A DNA stretch of 64,000 nt from Micropterus salmoides (lineage: Eukaryota; Chordata; Actinopteri; Centrarchiformes; Centrarchidae). Each line of letters starts with the position of its first letter. Positions within the stretch are counted from its first letter, which is position 1. The notes below the pieces were generated by a model that was given only the letters and a program-made list of their open reading frames with translations, did not search any database and was not told the origin of the DNA. The position numbers and the translations under genes are program-made. Shown in pieces: positions 34,620 to 46,981 of the stretch. The stretch is from assembly GCF_014851395.1 (NCBI RefSeq), contig NW_024041150.1, positions 46,624,465 to 46,688,464 on the forward strand, in the 5' to 3' direction.

Positions 34620-35810
34620 GTGCAGCTAGCATAAAACTTTAACGTTAGTTAACTTACAACGATGTTTTAACGTTAGTTTCCAACAGCACCAACTGACAGC
34701 ACCTGTCTCCTTTTTAGGTTCAATCTTTTTTATGTAAATAAATATTTAAATAGTATATTTTAAGATATCAGGGATGCAACTTTAAAGCCAAAAATAAAAA
34801 ATAAAAAAATACTTTGATAGCGGTGCTGAAATAGACATGACAGCACCGGTTACTCACAGAATCACTTCCTCTTTGTAGGTTTGCCAGCAAAATAAAAGCA
34901 CGAGAAGCTTGTTTGCTGTAATGTTTTACATGGAGTTGAATTGAGAGCTTTTACTTATTTACTTTTTTACTAAACGTGATTCTCCTGAATGTCCTCTGCC
35001 TGGAGATACTGGGGAAATGTTGGTACCCGCCAATGCCTTTCCTATCTGAGATTTAAGGCTGATCCAATACAATCCAGATGTGATTTGATAATTGTTCTGT
35101 TCATAATCAGTATGATTTTTTAATAATTAGTTATTCTACCTCCGATGAAGTGCCATGGACTACAGTCTGAAGGGGAGCACAGCAGAGTATAGATGCTGTG
35201 GCTCAGGTAGACCTTTAAAAAGTACTATGAATTCTCATTAAATAAAGATGGTTAGTCCCATAATATTACAATTTTCGTCCGGACATATAAGAGAACAATG
35301 GGAACAACAACATATGTGAGATTCTGAATGTGCAGAAAGTTTTGAACATGCTGACAAGCAGTGTATTTAAAAACAGCATCACTGATCTGATTTAACTGAA
35401 TATTCTCTGATCTAGCTCAGTGGATCTGAATATACTGTACCTGTATTTACCCTCTTTTTGAAACGCTCCATTTTAGCACCTGTCTCTTTAAAGCCCCCAT
35501 CCTGAAAAAGCCCAGTCTGCTCTGATTGGCTTGTGAGAAAAACATGCCACTGCTTTGCAAAGACGGTACTTAAACCTTGAGTGGGGATACTCAGATGGGA
35601 AGGCGGGGGTTTAATAAAGTTGTATCTTATTCTATCTTATGTTCTAATAAGCCTGCATGTGACATAGGAAGGAGAACCAAATCTGAATGGCTTGTTGAAG
35701 CACATGTTTTGTGATCTAGGCAACCCACAAAAATCTGTCTGGGTTGTCTTATTTCACAGTTTGATACCAAAATGAGGAGAATAAAGGGGAGTTTTTCATG
35801 ATGTCTCCCC
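34620..35810. other. Intergenic stretch, nothing supportable
   Basis: AT-rich unique sequence with no recognised element or exon. Confidence 0.4.
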
Positions 35811-35812
35811 TC

Positions 35813-36466
35813 TAGGGCTGGACGTCTAATTGAAAAGTAATTGAAACCCAAATTCCGAGCTCTAACGGCTGTAATTTTACCATTTCAGTTATTTAGGTGT
35901 TTTATTTCCTGTTAAAATGTCCCCCAGTGTGTGTGCCCACCCTGTCCTGCTCAGCTCCCAGAGTCTGGAGCACAGGGAGATGTTAGCTAGTGCTAACTGC
36001 CTTCATTTTCCAGCAGCATTTATTTATGGACACACTTTGACCCACACTGATCATTTACTGCCACACTTACAACAACCTCGCTGACTTTCACCGTCACTTT
36101 CAGCTGCTCACTCTCTCACATTTGGTCACATGCACACAACACTGTTACACGAGATTAATGCGCATTGATAGTAATTGATCATGTGAAATATCAGTAGCGG
36201 CACTCGTTCAGTGAGCAGTGAGTACGTCTGTTGTGTGCACTTCAACATTATCTTATCAGTTAACATTTACTTAATCGTTTTTTGACATTTGTGAGTCTAA
36301 AAAACCACCTCACCTACAATAGTGGAGCATGTTTGCTGTACAAGCCTGGTCAGTGAACTAGGAGGGCAAAAAATCTAAATAATCATTCATTAGTTGTAAT
36401 CGCGGTAAAATGTTCACTTAATCTGGATTTTGATTTTAGGTCAAATCTTCCAGCCCTAGTCTAGTC
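35813..36466. mobile_element. Non-autonomous inverted-repeat element (CTAGGGCTGGA ends)
   Basis: Left edge TCTAGGGCTGGACG and right edge TTCCAGCCCTAGTC form a short inverted repeat around about 640 bp of non-coding sequence. Left inner TAATTGAAAAGTAATTG and right inner ATTCATTAGTTGTAATCGC resemble ends common among fish hAT-like short elements. No clear target duplication. Confidence 0.55.
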
Positions 36467-36469
36467 CAG

Positions 36470-37555
36470 CCCCCATTAAAATGACTGATCTCTGTGGATT
36501 TTATGTAATTTGTGATTGCCATTATCAGTTGAGTAATCAGCCATTCTTTTATCCTTTGCAGAATGAACACATCGGCCATCCCCCACTCTTCCACTACTGA
36601 TGATTTGTTGGGTGTCATGTGAGGGTTATGGCATTCCCACTTCTCCACTTGCCTCATCAGTGTTTCCCGTAAAGCCACCAAAACAATGTGCATTTACAGT
36701 TTTTTCTGGGTTTCATGTGACTAGTTGGAGTTGGATATTGTATTTTGGCTATAAAATCTTTGTTATTTATACCATGGTCATGGAAAATGGTTAAAATCTA
36801 AATGGCTGGCAGTAATCATCTATCAAGACAAACTTATCGCTTGTGTGTCTCCTGGCTTTAGCTTTATATGTAGAGTATGGTATCTATCTTCTCATCTCTC
36901 TCAGGGAGAAATCAAATCTTACTTTCTTACTATCATCATTACTAATGGTACACTACACTATGCAAGACTGATAGCAATGTCAATGTATTGAGCTTTTTAA
37001 CTGAGCCACACTGTTGCTATTATTAGAGTTTAATACTAATGCATTCATTTAAAAACACCTGTGTCATAGGTGTGTGGTTACTGTACGGTTACTAGAAACT
37101 AATCACCTGCACCTGCAAGTCAACTGGAGTGAAGTTTCTTGTTCCTACAGTTGTTAAAGACAGTTAAAGACAGAATGTTAGTTTAGCAATTATCTACTTT
37201 GTTTTAAGTTTCTGTCCTCTCTTTTTATCTCAAACTTTTCAAATAAGATTTAAAATGTGTCACTCATCTGTTCTATCACTTTCTTTGTTGAAATTCTGTG
37301 TAGGACAAATAGAAACAGTCTTTGTAACAGAGTGTAACAGTAGTTTTGACTGTCCATGCTTTTTAAATTCAAAAGAAAAAAGTAAGAGTTTAAAATGCAA
37401 GGAAAATGAAAACATAAGTAAAACAAGAAATCTTAGTGATATACAAGTCACTATTTGTTATACATTATATAGATCAGCTCCTGCCATAACAAAAATATTT
37501 TTGTATATGTTTTGTGGGTATAGATCAAGGTTATGAAAGAGGCCAGAACTAATAA
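36470..37555. other. Intergenic stretch with one cysteine-rich ORF of unknown meaning
   Basis: CATCAGTGTTTCCCGTAAAG near 36,656 resembles an hAT-like terminus. A plus frame at 37,255-37,536 reads VTECNSSFDCPCFLNSKEKS, with several cysteines and a glycosylation sequon. I cannot assign it. It could be a decayed extracellular-domain exon or chance. Confidence 0.25.
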
Positions 37556-37557
37556 AT

Positions 37558-37850
37558 GGAGCTGGCCCAGTGCCAGTCCAGATGTGAAAACCGGATCCTC
37601 AACAGTATCTTAGAGACTCTGGGCCAGATCCAGTATGGAACTGGTCCAGATCTGGCCCACATTTGGGCCAAATGACTACATAATAATTGTCATCCGTTCT
37701 GGAGCTGGACCAGCGCCGGCCCAGATGTGAAAACCGGATCTGCGCCGGCATTGGCCCGTTGTGCTAAAGGACACCGGCCCGGGTCCGTTTTACAGATCTG
37801 GCCCAGAACTTATAAAGGATCTGGGCCAGATCTGGGCCGCATGATTTTTG
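37558..37850. repeat. GGCCCAGAT-rich repeat, two diverged copies of about 142 bp
   Basis: Contains CCAGATGTGAAAACCGGATC twice, 142 bp apart (about 37,578 and 37,720), with many partly palindromic words such as GGGCCAGATCTGGGCC. It resembles a GC-rich tandem or foldback repeat; no coding signal. Confidence 0.7.
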
Positions 37851-40782
37851 CTAGCCTGTAATTAATTTGTAATTGTAAGGAGGAATGTGTTTTTGGAGGA
37901 AGGAAGAAAATGACCAACAGAAGACAGAGAATGGCAGAAGAGCAGCTGACATAATGTTAAAGGCAGGCAGGTGAAGCTGAAGAACTAATCAAAGTACAGC
38001 TGAGGATTCTGACGTCTCTGTTGGCCTCGTCTGTGTGGAGCCATTTTCATACAGTGTTCCAAAGCAGGCGTGATTTAAGTGTGTGAAATGCAACAAATGG
38101 GCCGACGATGCTGCACCTCAGGCCAGAACTCTGACTCTGAACACACGTCTGATTAGTCAGAAACAGACGTCGTTTTAATGACTTTTGAAAACAGAATGTA
38201 CTTATCAGTGTGGCTGAAAGAGTCTTTGCAGTGACAGAAGATGGAGAACAGACTGGGCAGGGTCAGAGAGAGGGAGGATAATATAACTAGAACAAAAGCG
38301 AACAGCTGCTAGTTAATGGAGCCACAGTACAAATGTCTTTAGTTATCCTAACGTTATACTTGATGTAGCTGTCTGTGATGTTTCCTGTGTCTCACTTGGC
38401 CCTGACTCTCCCTGCAACAAACGTTTGTGAACACAGAACTGTCTTCAAAGCAAACTCTGATGACACGCTGTTGGAATAACAAAGTCTTTTTACTACGTCT
38501 ACTAGATATCCATTCAACTTACAAGCTTTATTTCTGCTCCTCCTCCTGTGACCTCTGACCTCTTCCTCCTAAAATGCTGCAGGACGCTCGTCTCTGTGAG
38601 AACACTGACTACTTAATAATAGTTTATGGACAGGTAGCAGAGACACATGCTCACCTCAGGACACAGCGTTTTTCTCAGACTCTCAGATGTGTTGAGGCCT
38701 CTGGCTCTTCAGAGACCTTTTTCCTGCGCTCTTTACAATTTTATGCAAGTAGAGCACAAAACTAAATGAGCCATTAAAAACATCCCTCTGTAAAGTACTC
38801 ACTTCAGCTGAGCCCTTGAGTAGATAACTAAATAAGCCATATCATCATCAATCTGACCATAAACTGCTGCTTCGGCTCTGACTCTGTTCTGCTGTTGACC
38901 TCATACGGGGAGAGGAAGCCGTGCGTCATGCGTAAAGCCCAACGGGGCTGGTTTATCCACCCATATTTTCTCTCTCTGTGCTTCTCAAAGATGATTGTTT
39001 CCTGAATAAATAACAGCTGGTAGCTGCTGAGTGAAAGCCGAGATTAGTTTCACCGGCGACATTCTGGTTATCGACTCACGTCGCTGTTAAACAGTAGGCT
39101 ATGAAAAAAACCAACAGGCTGATGTCCATCAGAAGAAAGCGATGCTCTTTTCAACAACAGGATACTGTTAATATATCAGAATCATTCTAGCGATCACCAG
39201 ACTTACATGTTACAGTGTGAAGTTTGCTCTGCTAAAGACGCTTTTAATGCTCCGTTAATGGAAAGTGAAAGTATTTATTTACCGGCTTGTTACAGAGCGA
39301 CGCAGGCTGCTTTCCAACAGGTCACCAGTGTCATGGTGTGGCTCACTGGATTTCAGTTGTATTAGTAGAACAATAAAGCCTTAAACTGCACACAGCCCGG
39401 CTGTCAGCTCATCGGGTTAACGAAGCCTATTGCAGGTCACAGACTGGTGAAGTTACGAAGGTATGAATGGAAAATGGAATTAAAAGTAGATTACTGGCCC
39501 AAAGAAAATACTGGAGTAAAGAGTAAAAGTAGGCTACAGTTTTAAAAAGGTGCCAATGACTTCTTTTATTTATTTATTTAGCTAAATTATGTTACTTGTA
39601 AGAAGTCACTACCCCCCCCAGCAGGCGTCCTCACTGCGGTCTGCAGGTACAAAAAGAACAGCACTACATAAACACAATATTGAGGCACTTTGCTGCACCT
39701 GCCTCGAGCCAACTCTTTATTTCTCCCTTAACTTTTCAGACATTTGCGTTGTGTTGCAGGTTTTCTATCGGCTACATGATTTTTGTCCGCGTTCCAACCG
39801 TTTAATCACGTCTGACGTGGAGTCTGTGATTGAACCGCTTGGCTATGAGCCAACTCCAAAATCGCCAAAAATTTTGAAATGTGGGGGGGGGCATGTCCCC
39901 CTCATGTGTAATGGCTCCTACGGTACATTCGTATCTCGTCTCCTTATGAAGTTGTAGTACAGCTCCATAATGAGATAAGATCTGAAGATGTGATGAACCA
40001 AGACTTCATTCTTTCACTGGGTGTGACGTCTGTACCATTGTGACAGTGTGACAACATACTCTTCCCTACATACAGAAAAGAGGAGGTAAAGGTAAAATCT
40101 GATGCACACTAACAGATTGAGCCCGTTTCCACAGGAGAAGACCGCTGTGGATGGGATGTGAACAACAACGGAGGTGTGTTATCAGACAGCCTGGCAGCTC
40201 AAGTCAAAGTAATAATCTCACATAAGGGGAAAAAGTGCCTAAAGGAAGGAACCAAAAGTTCATTGTTTGTTCTGAAGGGACAAGTTTCAGAAACGCACCT
40301 CGAAAGAACCAGGCAGGGGAAAGCCTGACTACTGAGTGGAGTGAAAACACCTGTTGCTGTTTGGAGAGTATGTGCTGGACGTAGTGGCAGCCAAAGACAG
40401 CAGGAAATCAGATTCATTGTCTCAGCGGGAAAAAGACAATTCAGCTCATGAAGACTGGTCATGAAACTGGTGGGAAAATTGTTCTGAAAGTGCGCTGGAG
40501 AATTGATTGTCGAGTGCCATGAAGTTTGATTGATTCTGTGTTTAAATGGAAGATTATCATCTGATGCACCACTTTAAGTTAATGAACTGAATCTAAACCT
40601 CAGATTATATTTGAGGGTTTGATGGTGCTAGAATGAATTGTGCTCATAGTACCGTGATAGCTGTTCCAAAAAGCAGAATAATGTACATGCTTGTTGCTGT
40701 TTATTTTAAGGTTATCAAGCTTTCATCCCTACTGCTACTGAACTGGAAATAAAACAACAATAGGAAGATAATCGAGTTGTCC
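37851..40782. other. 2.9 kb without identifiable genes
   Basis: Unique-looking sequence. The largest frame (39,589-39,957, plus) has no recognisable motif and contains a G-run. Nothing supportable. Confidence 0.4.
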
Positions 40783-41757
40783 CCTGCATCCTTCATCCTG
40801 AACCCCAAGCGGCCCCTCTTGCATCCTTCATCCTGAACCCCAAGCGGCCCCTCTTGCATCCTTCATCCTGAACCCCAAGCGGCCCCTCTTGCATCCTTCA
40901 ATCCTGAACCCCAAGCGGCCCCTCTTGCATCCTTCAATCCTGAACCCCAAGCGGCCCCTCTTGCATCCTTCGATCCTGAACCCCAAGCGGCCCCTCTTGC
41001 ATCCTTCGATCCTGAACCCCAAGCGGCCCCTCTTGCATCCTTCAATCCTGAACCCCAAGCGGCCCCTCTTGCATCCTTCAATCCTGAACCCCAAGCGGCC
41101 CCTCTTGCATCCTTCGATCCTGAACCCCAAGCGGCCCCTCTTGCATCCTTCGATCCTGAACCCCAAGCGGCCCCTCTTGCATCCTTCGATCCTGAACCCC
41201 AAGCGGCCCCTCTTGCATCCTTCGATCCTGAACCCCAAGCGGCCCTCTTGCATCCTTCGATCCTGAACCCCAAGCGGCCCCTCTTGCATCCTTCGATCCT
41301 GAACCCCAAGCGGCCCCTCTTGCATCCTTCGATCCTGAACCCCAAGCGGCCCCTCTTGCATCCTTCGATCCTGAACCCCAAGCGGCCCCTCTTGCATCCT
41401 TCGATCCTGAACCCCAAGCGGCCCCTCTTGCATCCTTCGATCCTGAACCCCAAGCGGCCCCTCTTGCATCCTTCGATCCTGAACCCCAAGCGGCCCCTCT
41501 TGCATCCTTCGATCCTGAACCCCAAGCGGCCCCTCTTGCATCCTTCGATCCTGAACCCCAAGCGGCCCCTCTTGCATCCTTCGATCCTGAACCCCAAGCG
41601 GCCCCTCTTGCATCCTTCGATCCTGAACCCCAAGCGGCCCCTCTTGCATCCTTCGATCCTGAACCCCAAGCGGCCCCTCTTGCATCCTTCGATCCTGAAC
41701 CCCAAGCGGCCCCTCTTGCATCCTTCATCCTGAACCCCAAGCGGCCCCTCTTGCAAT
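40783..41757. repeat. Very homogeneous 36-bp minisatellite, about 27 copies
   Basis: The unit is CCTTCGATCCTGAACCCCAA plus GCGGCCCCTCTTGCAT. Differences fall almost only at one spot: the outer copies read TTCATCC (35 bp) and a few near the left TTCAATCC, while the centre reads TTCGATCC. One copy near 41,240 lacks a C. The plus frame repeats HPSILNPKRPLL and the minus frame MQEGPLGVQDRR; both are repeat artefacts. Confidence 0.97.
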
Positions 41758-42771
41758 AACTGGCTTCTTGGGTCCACCTCGGCCACTATAAATCTATCCC
41801 AAAGCCCTGCGATGAGTTGGGGTCCTCGGTTCACGTTCCAAATCAACTAGCTGAGGACGCGCTGACAGGAAAAATGGCCGGCTTGTTGTTTCAAGTAAAG
41901 CAAAGTCACTCGAACGTGGTTAAGATGTTTTTGTTGAAATGCCTTTAAGTAAATGTATTAGCAGTGAGAAAATAATACGGCTGATGTTAATTATTTCCCC
42001 TACATTCATTCAGGAGCGCTGCTGAATTATGGCTGCCGCTGTTAAAATTTCACACCATTATCAAGATCAATGTGGTATTAATCACGTTCAGTCACACTCT
42101 TTGCGAGCACGCCAACACTCACACTTCAGACTGCGCAGCTGAGCAGGAAAGCGAACAGTACGTCACAGTATTAGCTCAATTTATAGGAGGTTACTAGTAA
42201 GTTAGCTGCACGCCATTACTGATGTAACTGTAATAACTGAGCTCCTTTTACAGGCTCTTCCTGACGTTATGAGGTTTAGATGATGAGGCCTGAGGGATTA
42301 TCATAGCATGATTTGTGTATTACTCAGGGTAACAAATCATTGTGTTTTCTTATATTGATCTCTAATTTCATAGGTAGAAGTTTATATGTTGGTTTATCAT
42401 TTATTAAACTAGACCTGATGTGTTTTTTGGAGAGGTGCAGCAACTGGGGGTCTCTGCATGATCAGATAAGGACAAACTACCCCTCACCCAGTGTGAGGGG
42501 TAGTTTGGAATGTGGTACAAACATCTCCAAGATATCTCATTTCAGGAACTACACTTGTAATCTGCCCAGCAACAGCACGGCGATTCGTGGAGTCAGAGGA
42601 CAAACATTGGGGTCAGAGGACTTGGGCCAATCATGGACTGACCTACACTTTTGTTTTATTGTTTTATGACGTGACGATGCAAACTAAAACACCGGGTCAG
42701 TTCTAGGTCCTCCGCAGTAGACCTGAATGTTGGTTATTATCTGCTCTAGCTTTCCACCTGTCTGTTCACAG
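41758..42771. other. Flank of a candidate membrane-protein gene
   Basis: A plus frame (42,313-42,669) includes LECGTNISKISHFRNYTCNL, an Ig-like F-strand-style YTC with sequons. If real, it would be an ectodomain exon of the gene whose terminal exon follows. No clear splice boundaries were found, so it is only a suggestion. Confidence 0.25.
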
Positions 42772-43059
42772 ATCCGGATATTCTTGGGGGAGACAATCCT
42801 CGCTCCCCAGAGAAGGACTCGTTAACTTTACCTGCTGCCATTTCCTCCCCAGCTGGGACGGGTACTGTTAGGATTGTATTGATACTCCTTATTGGTTCTG
42901 GTATTTATCTATATACCTTTATCAGGTTGTCATTACGGTTATTCCAGCTGACATCGGCCCGGACCGGACCACCACTCCCAGTCCCACCTAAGGACAGGTT
43001 AGCGTCACCAGCCTGCATGTGTTTGGACGGATGTTCCTCACATCAGAGCGACGTCTAGA
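42772..43059 (+). CDS. Candidate terminal exon with transmembrane segment (type I membrane protein)
   Basis: After a good acceptor (CACCTGTCTGTTCACAG, ends 42,771), the frame D-PDILGGDNPRSPEKDSLT, TGTVRIVLILLIGSGIYLYT, FIRLSLRLFQ and PPLPVPPKDR runs to TAG at about 43,059; the other two frames hit stops early. TVRIVLILLIGSGIYLYTF is a plausible single transmembrane helix with a basic stop-transfer side and a short proline-rich cytoplasmic tail. AATAAA follows at 43,201-43,206. An alternative donor (GTTAGC at 42,998) would let the exon splice onward. The family is not recognised; the gene name is left empty. Confidence 0.45.
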
Positions 43060-43200
43060 AAGAAGAAGCTCAGACATCAGCCAGCGTCAGTCGCGCTGAG
43101 TGGGCTTCTTGTTGAAACCTGCATAAACAGACTCGTCTTGCTGCTGTTGTTGAAGCTAAAAGAAGGAATCAGGAAATGAAAGAAAAGACTTTTCATCTGA

Positions 43201-43206
43201 AATAAA
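43201..43206 (+). terminator. Candidate poly(A) signal AATAAA
   Basis: A canonical hexamer about 140 bp after the stop of the candidate transmembrane exon, in the same orientation. Confidence 0.35.
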
Positions 43207-45130
43207 GAAAAGCAGAAGCTGTGACAACAACAGGAAGCCTTACGATGTGGATCACTGATGTCTTCAAACTGACGCAGGAAGCCGGACAGTTAAACTTAGC
43301 GTGACGCAGTCCACAACAAAACCCAGAGCATCCAGAGGCCGAAGGAGATGATCCGTAAATCCAACAGAAACTGTCCACCAGCACACTTCCTTATTTGTCT
43401 GAAGTCATGTCCTTATCTCAATACTTACTGTGATCACACATCTATCTACCAATACAGTAACATTATTTTTACATTTTGAAACACTTTCATCCTTCCCAGG
43501 CTTCTTTTTGGTCCTGCTCCCACAGTAATTAATATGTCTGTTTGGAGCTGAACACGCAAAAGTGTTCCCATGATCAGTGTGATGGAACGTCATTTTCCCC
43601 CTGAGCTGCAGGGCCATTGTGAAAACTCTTCAATTAACTTCAGGGTCTTCTTCAATTGGAACCTAAAATGTTATGAGCGCTTCTTAAATACCCTGTTTTT
43701 CTTCCACATGTCCGTTAACTTCTCAGTTTCCCAGGTCTATTCAAATGTGGAAAAGACTTCAGGATGGAGCGGGGAGACAGATGCAAACAGCAGACGAGCT
43801 TCAGAGAGTGAGAAACACGAGAGGACGGTGATTTGCCTTCTGGACAGGCCCGTCACCTCAACGGGAGATGGATTTAGGCTTCAATTTGAATTTGACCATC
43901 ATTGAGGAGGCACTATGGTAGAAACATCACATGTGCAAAGATTCGAATACTCAGGTGCTCAAAGTGAGAAATAGAAATAAAAAGAAATGAAGTCTCTAAT
44001 ATGTTGAATAGTAAACCATAAAGAAAAGCCACTATCTGACAAAGCTGAGGTACTTGTGCTTTAGTATTTCCCTTTTATGTAATTATAACCATATACTCCA
44101 CTGCTTCTTATCATGTATACACCACAAATCTTGATGTGTTGGTTTTGAATGTTTGTGACTGAAAGATGAAGTGTTTGAGAAAATTCTTACTCCTACTTAA
44201 AATAAATGAAGCACTCTTAGATGAACATGTTCCCTAAGTTCGTGGAAAAGTTGGCTTTGTAGAGATCCATGGTTCTTAAAGGACAGTGATACTAACATCC
44301 TTTTGAATATGATGCATTGCTGTAGATTAAAATGCAACATATACATCAATGCAGCAGTCTTCTTAAAGCACAACTGTTTCACACTGACAGGGGAACATTT
44401 TACTGTACAAAACCTTCTTACTCAGTTTTTCCTTTATACTTTCATAGTGAGATAGTACCTTTACATCAATTATCTGAATAGTTCTGCCAATGATTACAGC
44501 TCATGGAAATCTAAACTCCATATCTGAGAATAAATGTACAATACAGAAACATCGACGGAAGAAGAGCCTTAAATCTCTCAGTCTGGTTCAGTACACAAAG
44601 CCACTATCATGAGGAAGACTTCTGAAGCCACATAAGGTCATTGCTGAAAGGGCTGGCTGTTCAGAGTGCTGTATCAAAGCGTATTCTTAGTAAGGTGACT
44701 GGAACATCGGCTTTTTTAATGTCCACTTTCCCTCAATGTTGGAGAAGACACTGGCTACTACGTGCACTTAAGTGAAAGAAATTCCTGTTTTATTACTGGT
44801 ATTTATAAAGTCACAGTTGAACAGTAAAAGATTCTCATATTTGAATAATTTTAATATTAAACACTGTATAGAAAACATTTTTACTTTCTTCCAGTTAGGC
44901 AACTACTGGAAACTGTTCCCATTCTGTGCAAAGCCTCTACAGAAAAAGTAACATCATTTGGATATAACTGCACCTTTATAAAAGTAGTATTATTAGGCTA
45001 TATGTAGACGTTTTACTACAAGACACAACAGCTGCAGCAGCCTCTCTACACCGTTTCAACCTGACCATTGTTTTCTCCACGAGATGGAAGAATTTAGAAA
45101 GTTGTGTGTGAAGAGTCTCCAGCTGCAGCA
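43207..45130. other. Intergenic stretch, nothing supportable
   Basis: Unique AT-rich sequence. A plus frame at 43,570-43,905 has no recognisable domain. Confidence 0.4.
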
Positions 45131-45136
45131 GCACCT

Positions 45137-45307
45137 GGATCATGTGTAAAATCAGGAGCGTCTGACTTCATCCAGCCAAAGTAGGCCTGGCGGAGAGGGA
45201 GCAGGGCGCAGGAGTGTACAGGGCGAGGGAGAGAAGGTCGCGGAGTGACCTGGCGTGATCTTTCACTCTGCTGGATGAAGACAACGCTCCTGATTTACAC
45301 ATGATCC
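45137..45307. repeat. Inverted repeat: 40-bp arms around a 93-bp centre
   Basis: Left arm 45,137-45,176 (GGATCATGTGTAAAATCAGG to TTCATCCAGC) pairs with right arm 45,270-45,307 (GCTGGATGAAGACAACGCTC to ACATGATCC), with only a few mismatches or gaps. The centre is GC-rich and purine-rich. Could be a small foldback element or a hairpin-forming transcript locus. Confidence 0.88.
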
Positions 45308-45309
45308 AT

Positions 45310-46980
45310 GACGATACAGAAAAACAGCAATGAATAGCAAAAGTAGTATCAAAATATCACAAATCATTTTTTCAGGGGAGCTCATGTCTTATAACGAAGA
45401 GCCAAGCTGTTTATCAGATGTTATATTATACACTATTATTATATCACATGTTCGGGTCCTAGATCGCCCAGGAAACCATTTGCTTCAGATCAGCCCAAAA
45501 CAAAATGCTACCTTGATGCCGACGTTCTTAATCAATGTGTGACTGGAACAAGGAGAATCCTGGGTGTTTGAGTGGCTCGCAGGCAAACAGTGCACCACAA
45601 TAAGGAAATGTTTTTGGTCGGGTGAGTTCGAGCCCAGCTTGACGCACTTTTGCAAAGAAAGAAACTTCCTTTTTCTTAATTTCTTTTTCTGTGTGTGGCT
45701 ATTATGTGGGGCTTGGACCGACAAAATAAGCACTGTGAAGCTGTGACGTAGGGCTCTGGGTAACTGAGACAACATTTCTCACCATTTTCAGAATTTATTA
45801 CAATCCTTTAATGTAGAAAATAATTAGCTCGTATACAGTCATGAGACATTTTTCTTTCTGCTTTGAGTTTTAATTGGCTGCTTCTACATTTTCCAGCTTA
45901 GAGCCTACTTACATACTTGCAGAGTATTTTTACAGTGAGGTATTGGTACTTTTATTTTTTTTTTTAAGGATCTGCATAGGTCTGTTATTTTATTCACCAT
46001 TGGCTAAAAAAACTAAAGGCCCCGGCTGCAAAGAGGTTGGAGAGTAATTTAGCTTCCAGGCAAGTCATTTCTTTCATCGTAAAATCAAAATGCTGTGGGG
46101 GAAAACTACAGTCCCACACTGTCCTGGCGTTAGAAGGACTGGAACTTTAACCAATCATGTGTAGTGAAATGATGGCGACAGGATCCGCCCACCTCCTGTC
46201 AAAAAGATTAGCCGCGAGCGAGCAGGTTAAAGTTTCGCGAGCAGCAGAGCGTGGGATTGTTTTCCTCATATCTTCTCGCGATGTTTGACATTATTACGGC
46301 ACTATAGGCAGGGTTCATGAATAAATGTAACTGCACAGCAGAGAATATAAACAGCAGTGCAGGTCGGAGGTATACGGCTGGCGTGGCGTGGCCCCGACCG
46401 GTCCCTTTGGAAGGCCCCTGTTGTAAGGAACCAGAGTGGGGAGGACTTGACTCGTGAAGCAGGGTTTCTTGATAACTTCAGACGCAGATACTGGAGGACC
46501 AGGAAGTCCACATCATGCAACATGTGGACCCCCTCTACACCGAGCTCCAGCAGACGAACATATCATTAAGTACATCCAGCAGCTCCAACACAAACGATCA
46601 GCTGGAAGCGGCGTTTCTGTTATTCACATTTAAAGTTAGGCCGGCTGTTGATGTACCCGGGCGTCCCGTCTGAGTAAAGTCTCTGCAGCCAGATTTAAAG
46701 TCAGGGACACTTAATCCTCCGTTGCTCCAGAGGCGTGGCGTGGCCCCGACCCTCCCGCTCTCACGGGAAAACCAATCAATGGAACTGATTAAATGTTTCA
46801 GTGTTGTCACAGGTTTCTGCTTTGTAGAAGAGACAAAGACTTGTTGATAAGTTTATTATAGTAAAAAGCAGGAAATGAAACAGATTTTAAATCGATATTA
46901 CTGATCAGTCTGACCACAGTGAGAGGAGGAAAAATAATGAACATGATTCTGATTTCTATAAGACCTAAATCTAAACCTCA
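45310..46980. other. Intergenic stretch with a weak LINE-like remnant
   Basis: GGCGTGGCGTGGCCCCGACC occurs twice (about 46,381 and 46,731). A minus frame at 46,598-46,810 reads IDWFSRESGRVGATPRLWSN then GGLSVPDFKSG, which resembles the GGLxxPDL block near the C-terminus of L1/Tx1-like ORF2 proteins. The evidence is thin. Confidence 0.3.
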
Positions 46981-46981
46981 G

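Noticed and set aside
32380..34642. 749- and 599-codon frames with poly-T, poly-Y and LSVCLPV repeats
   Set aside because: Pure translation of minisatellite and triplet repeats.
40828..41846. Frames repeating QEGPLGVQDRRM or HPSILNPKRPLL
   Set aside because: The 36-bp minisatellite gives open frames on both strands; no start context, no flanking exon signal.
43570..43905. A 111-codon plus-strand ORF near the candidate membrane exon
   Set aside because: No recognisable domain, hydrophobic segment pattern or splice context; consistent with chance.
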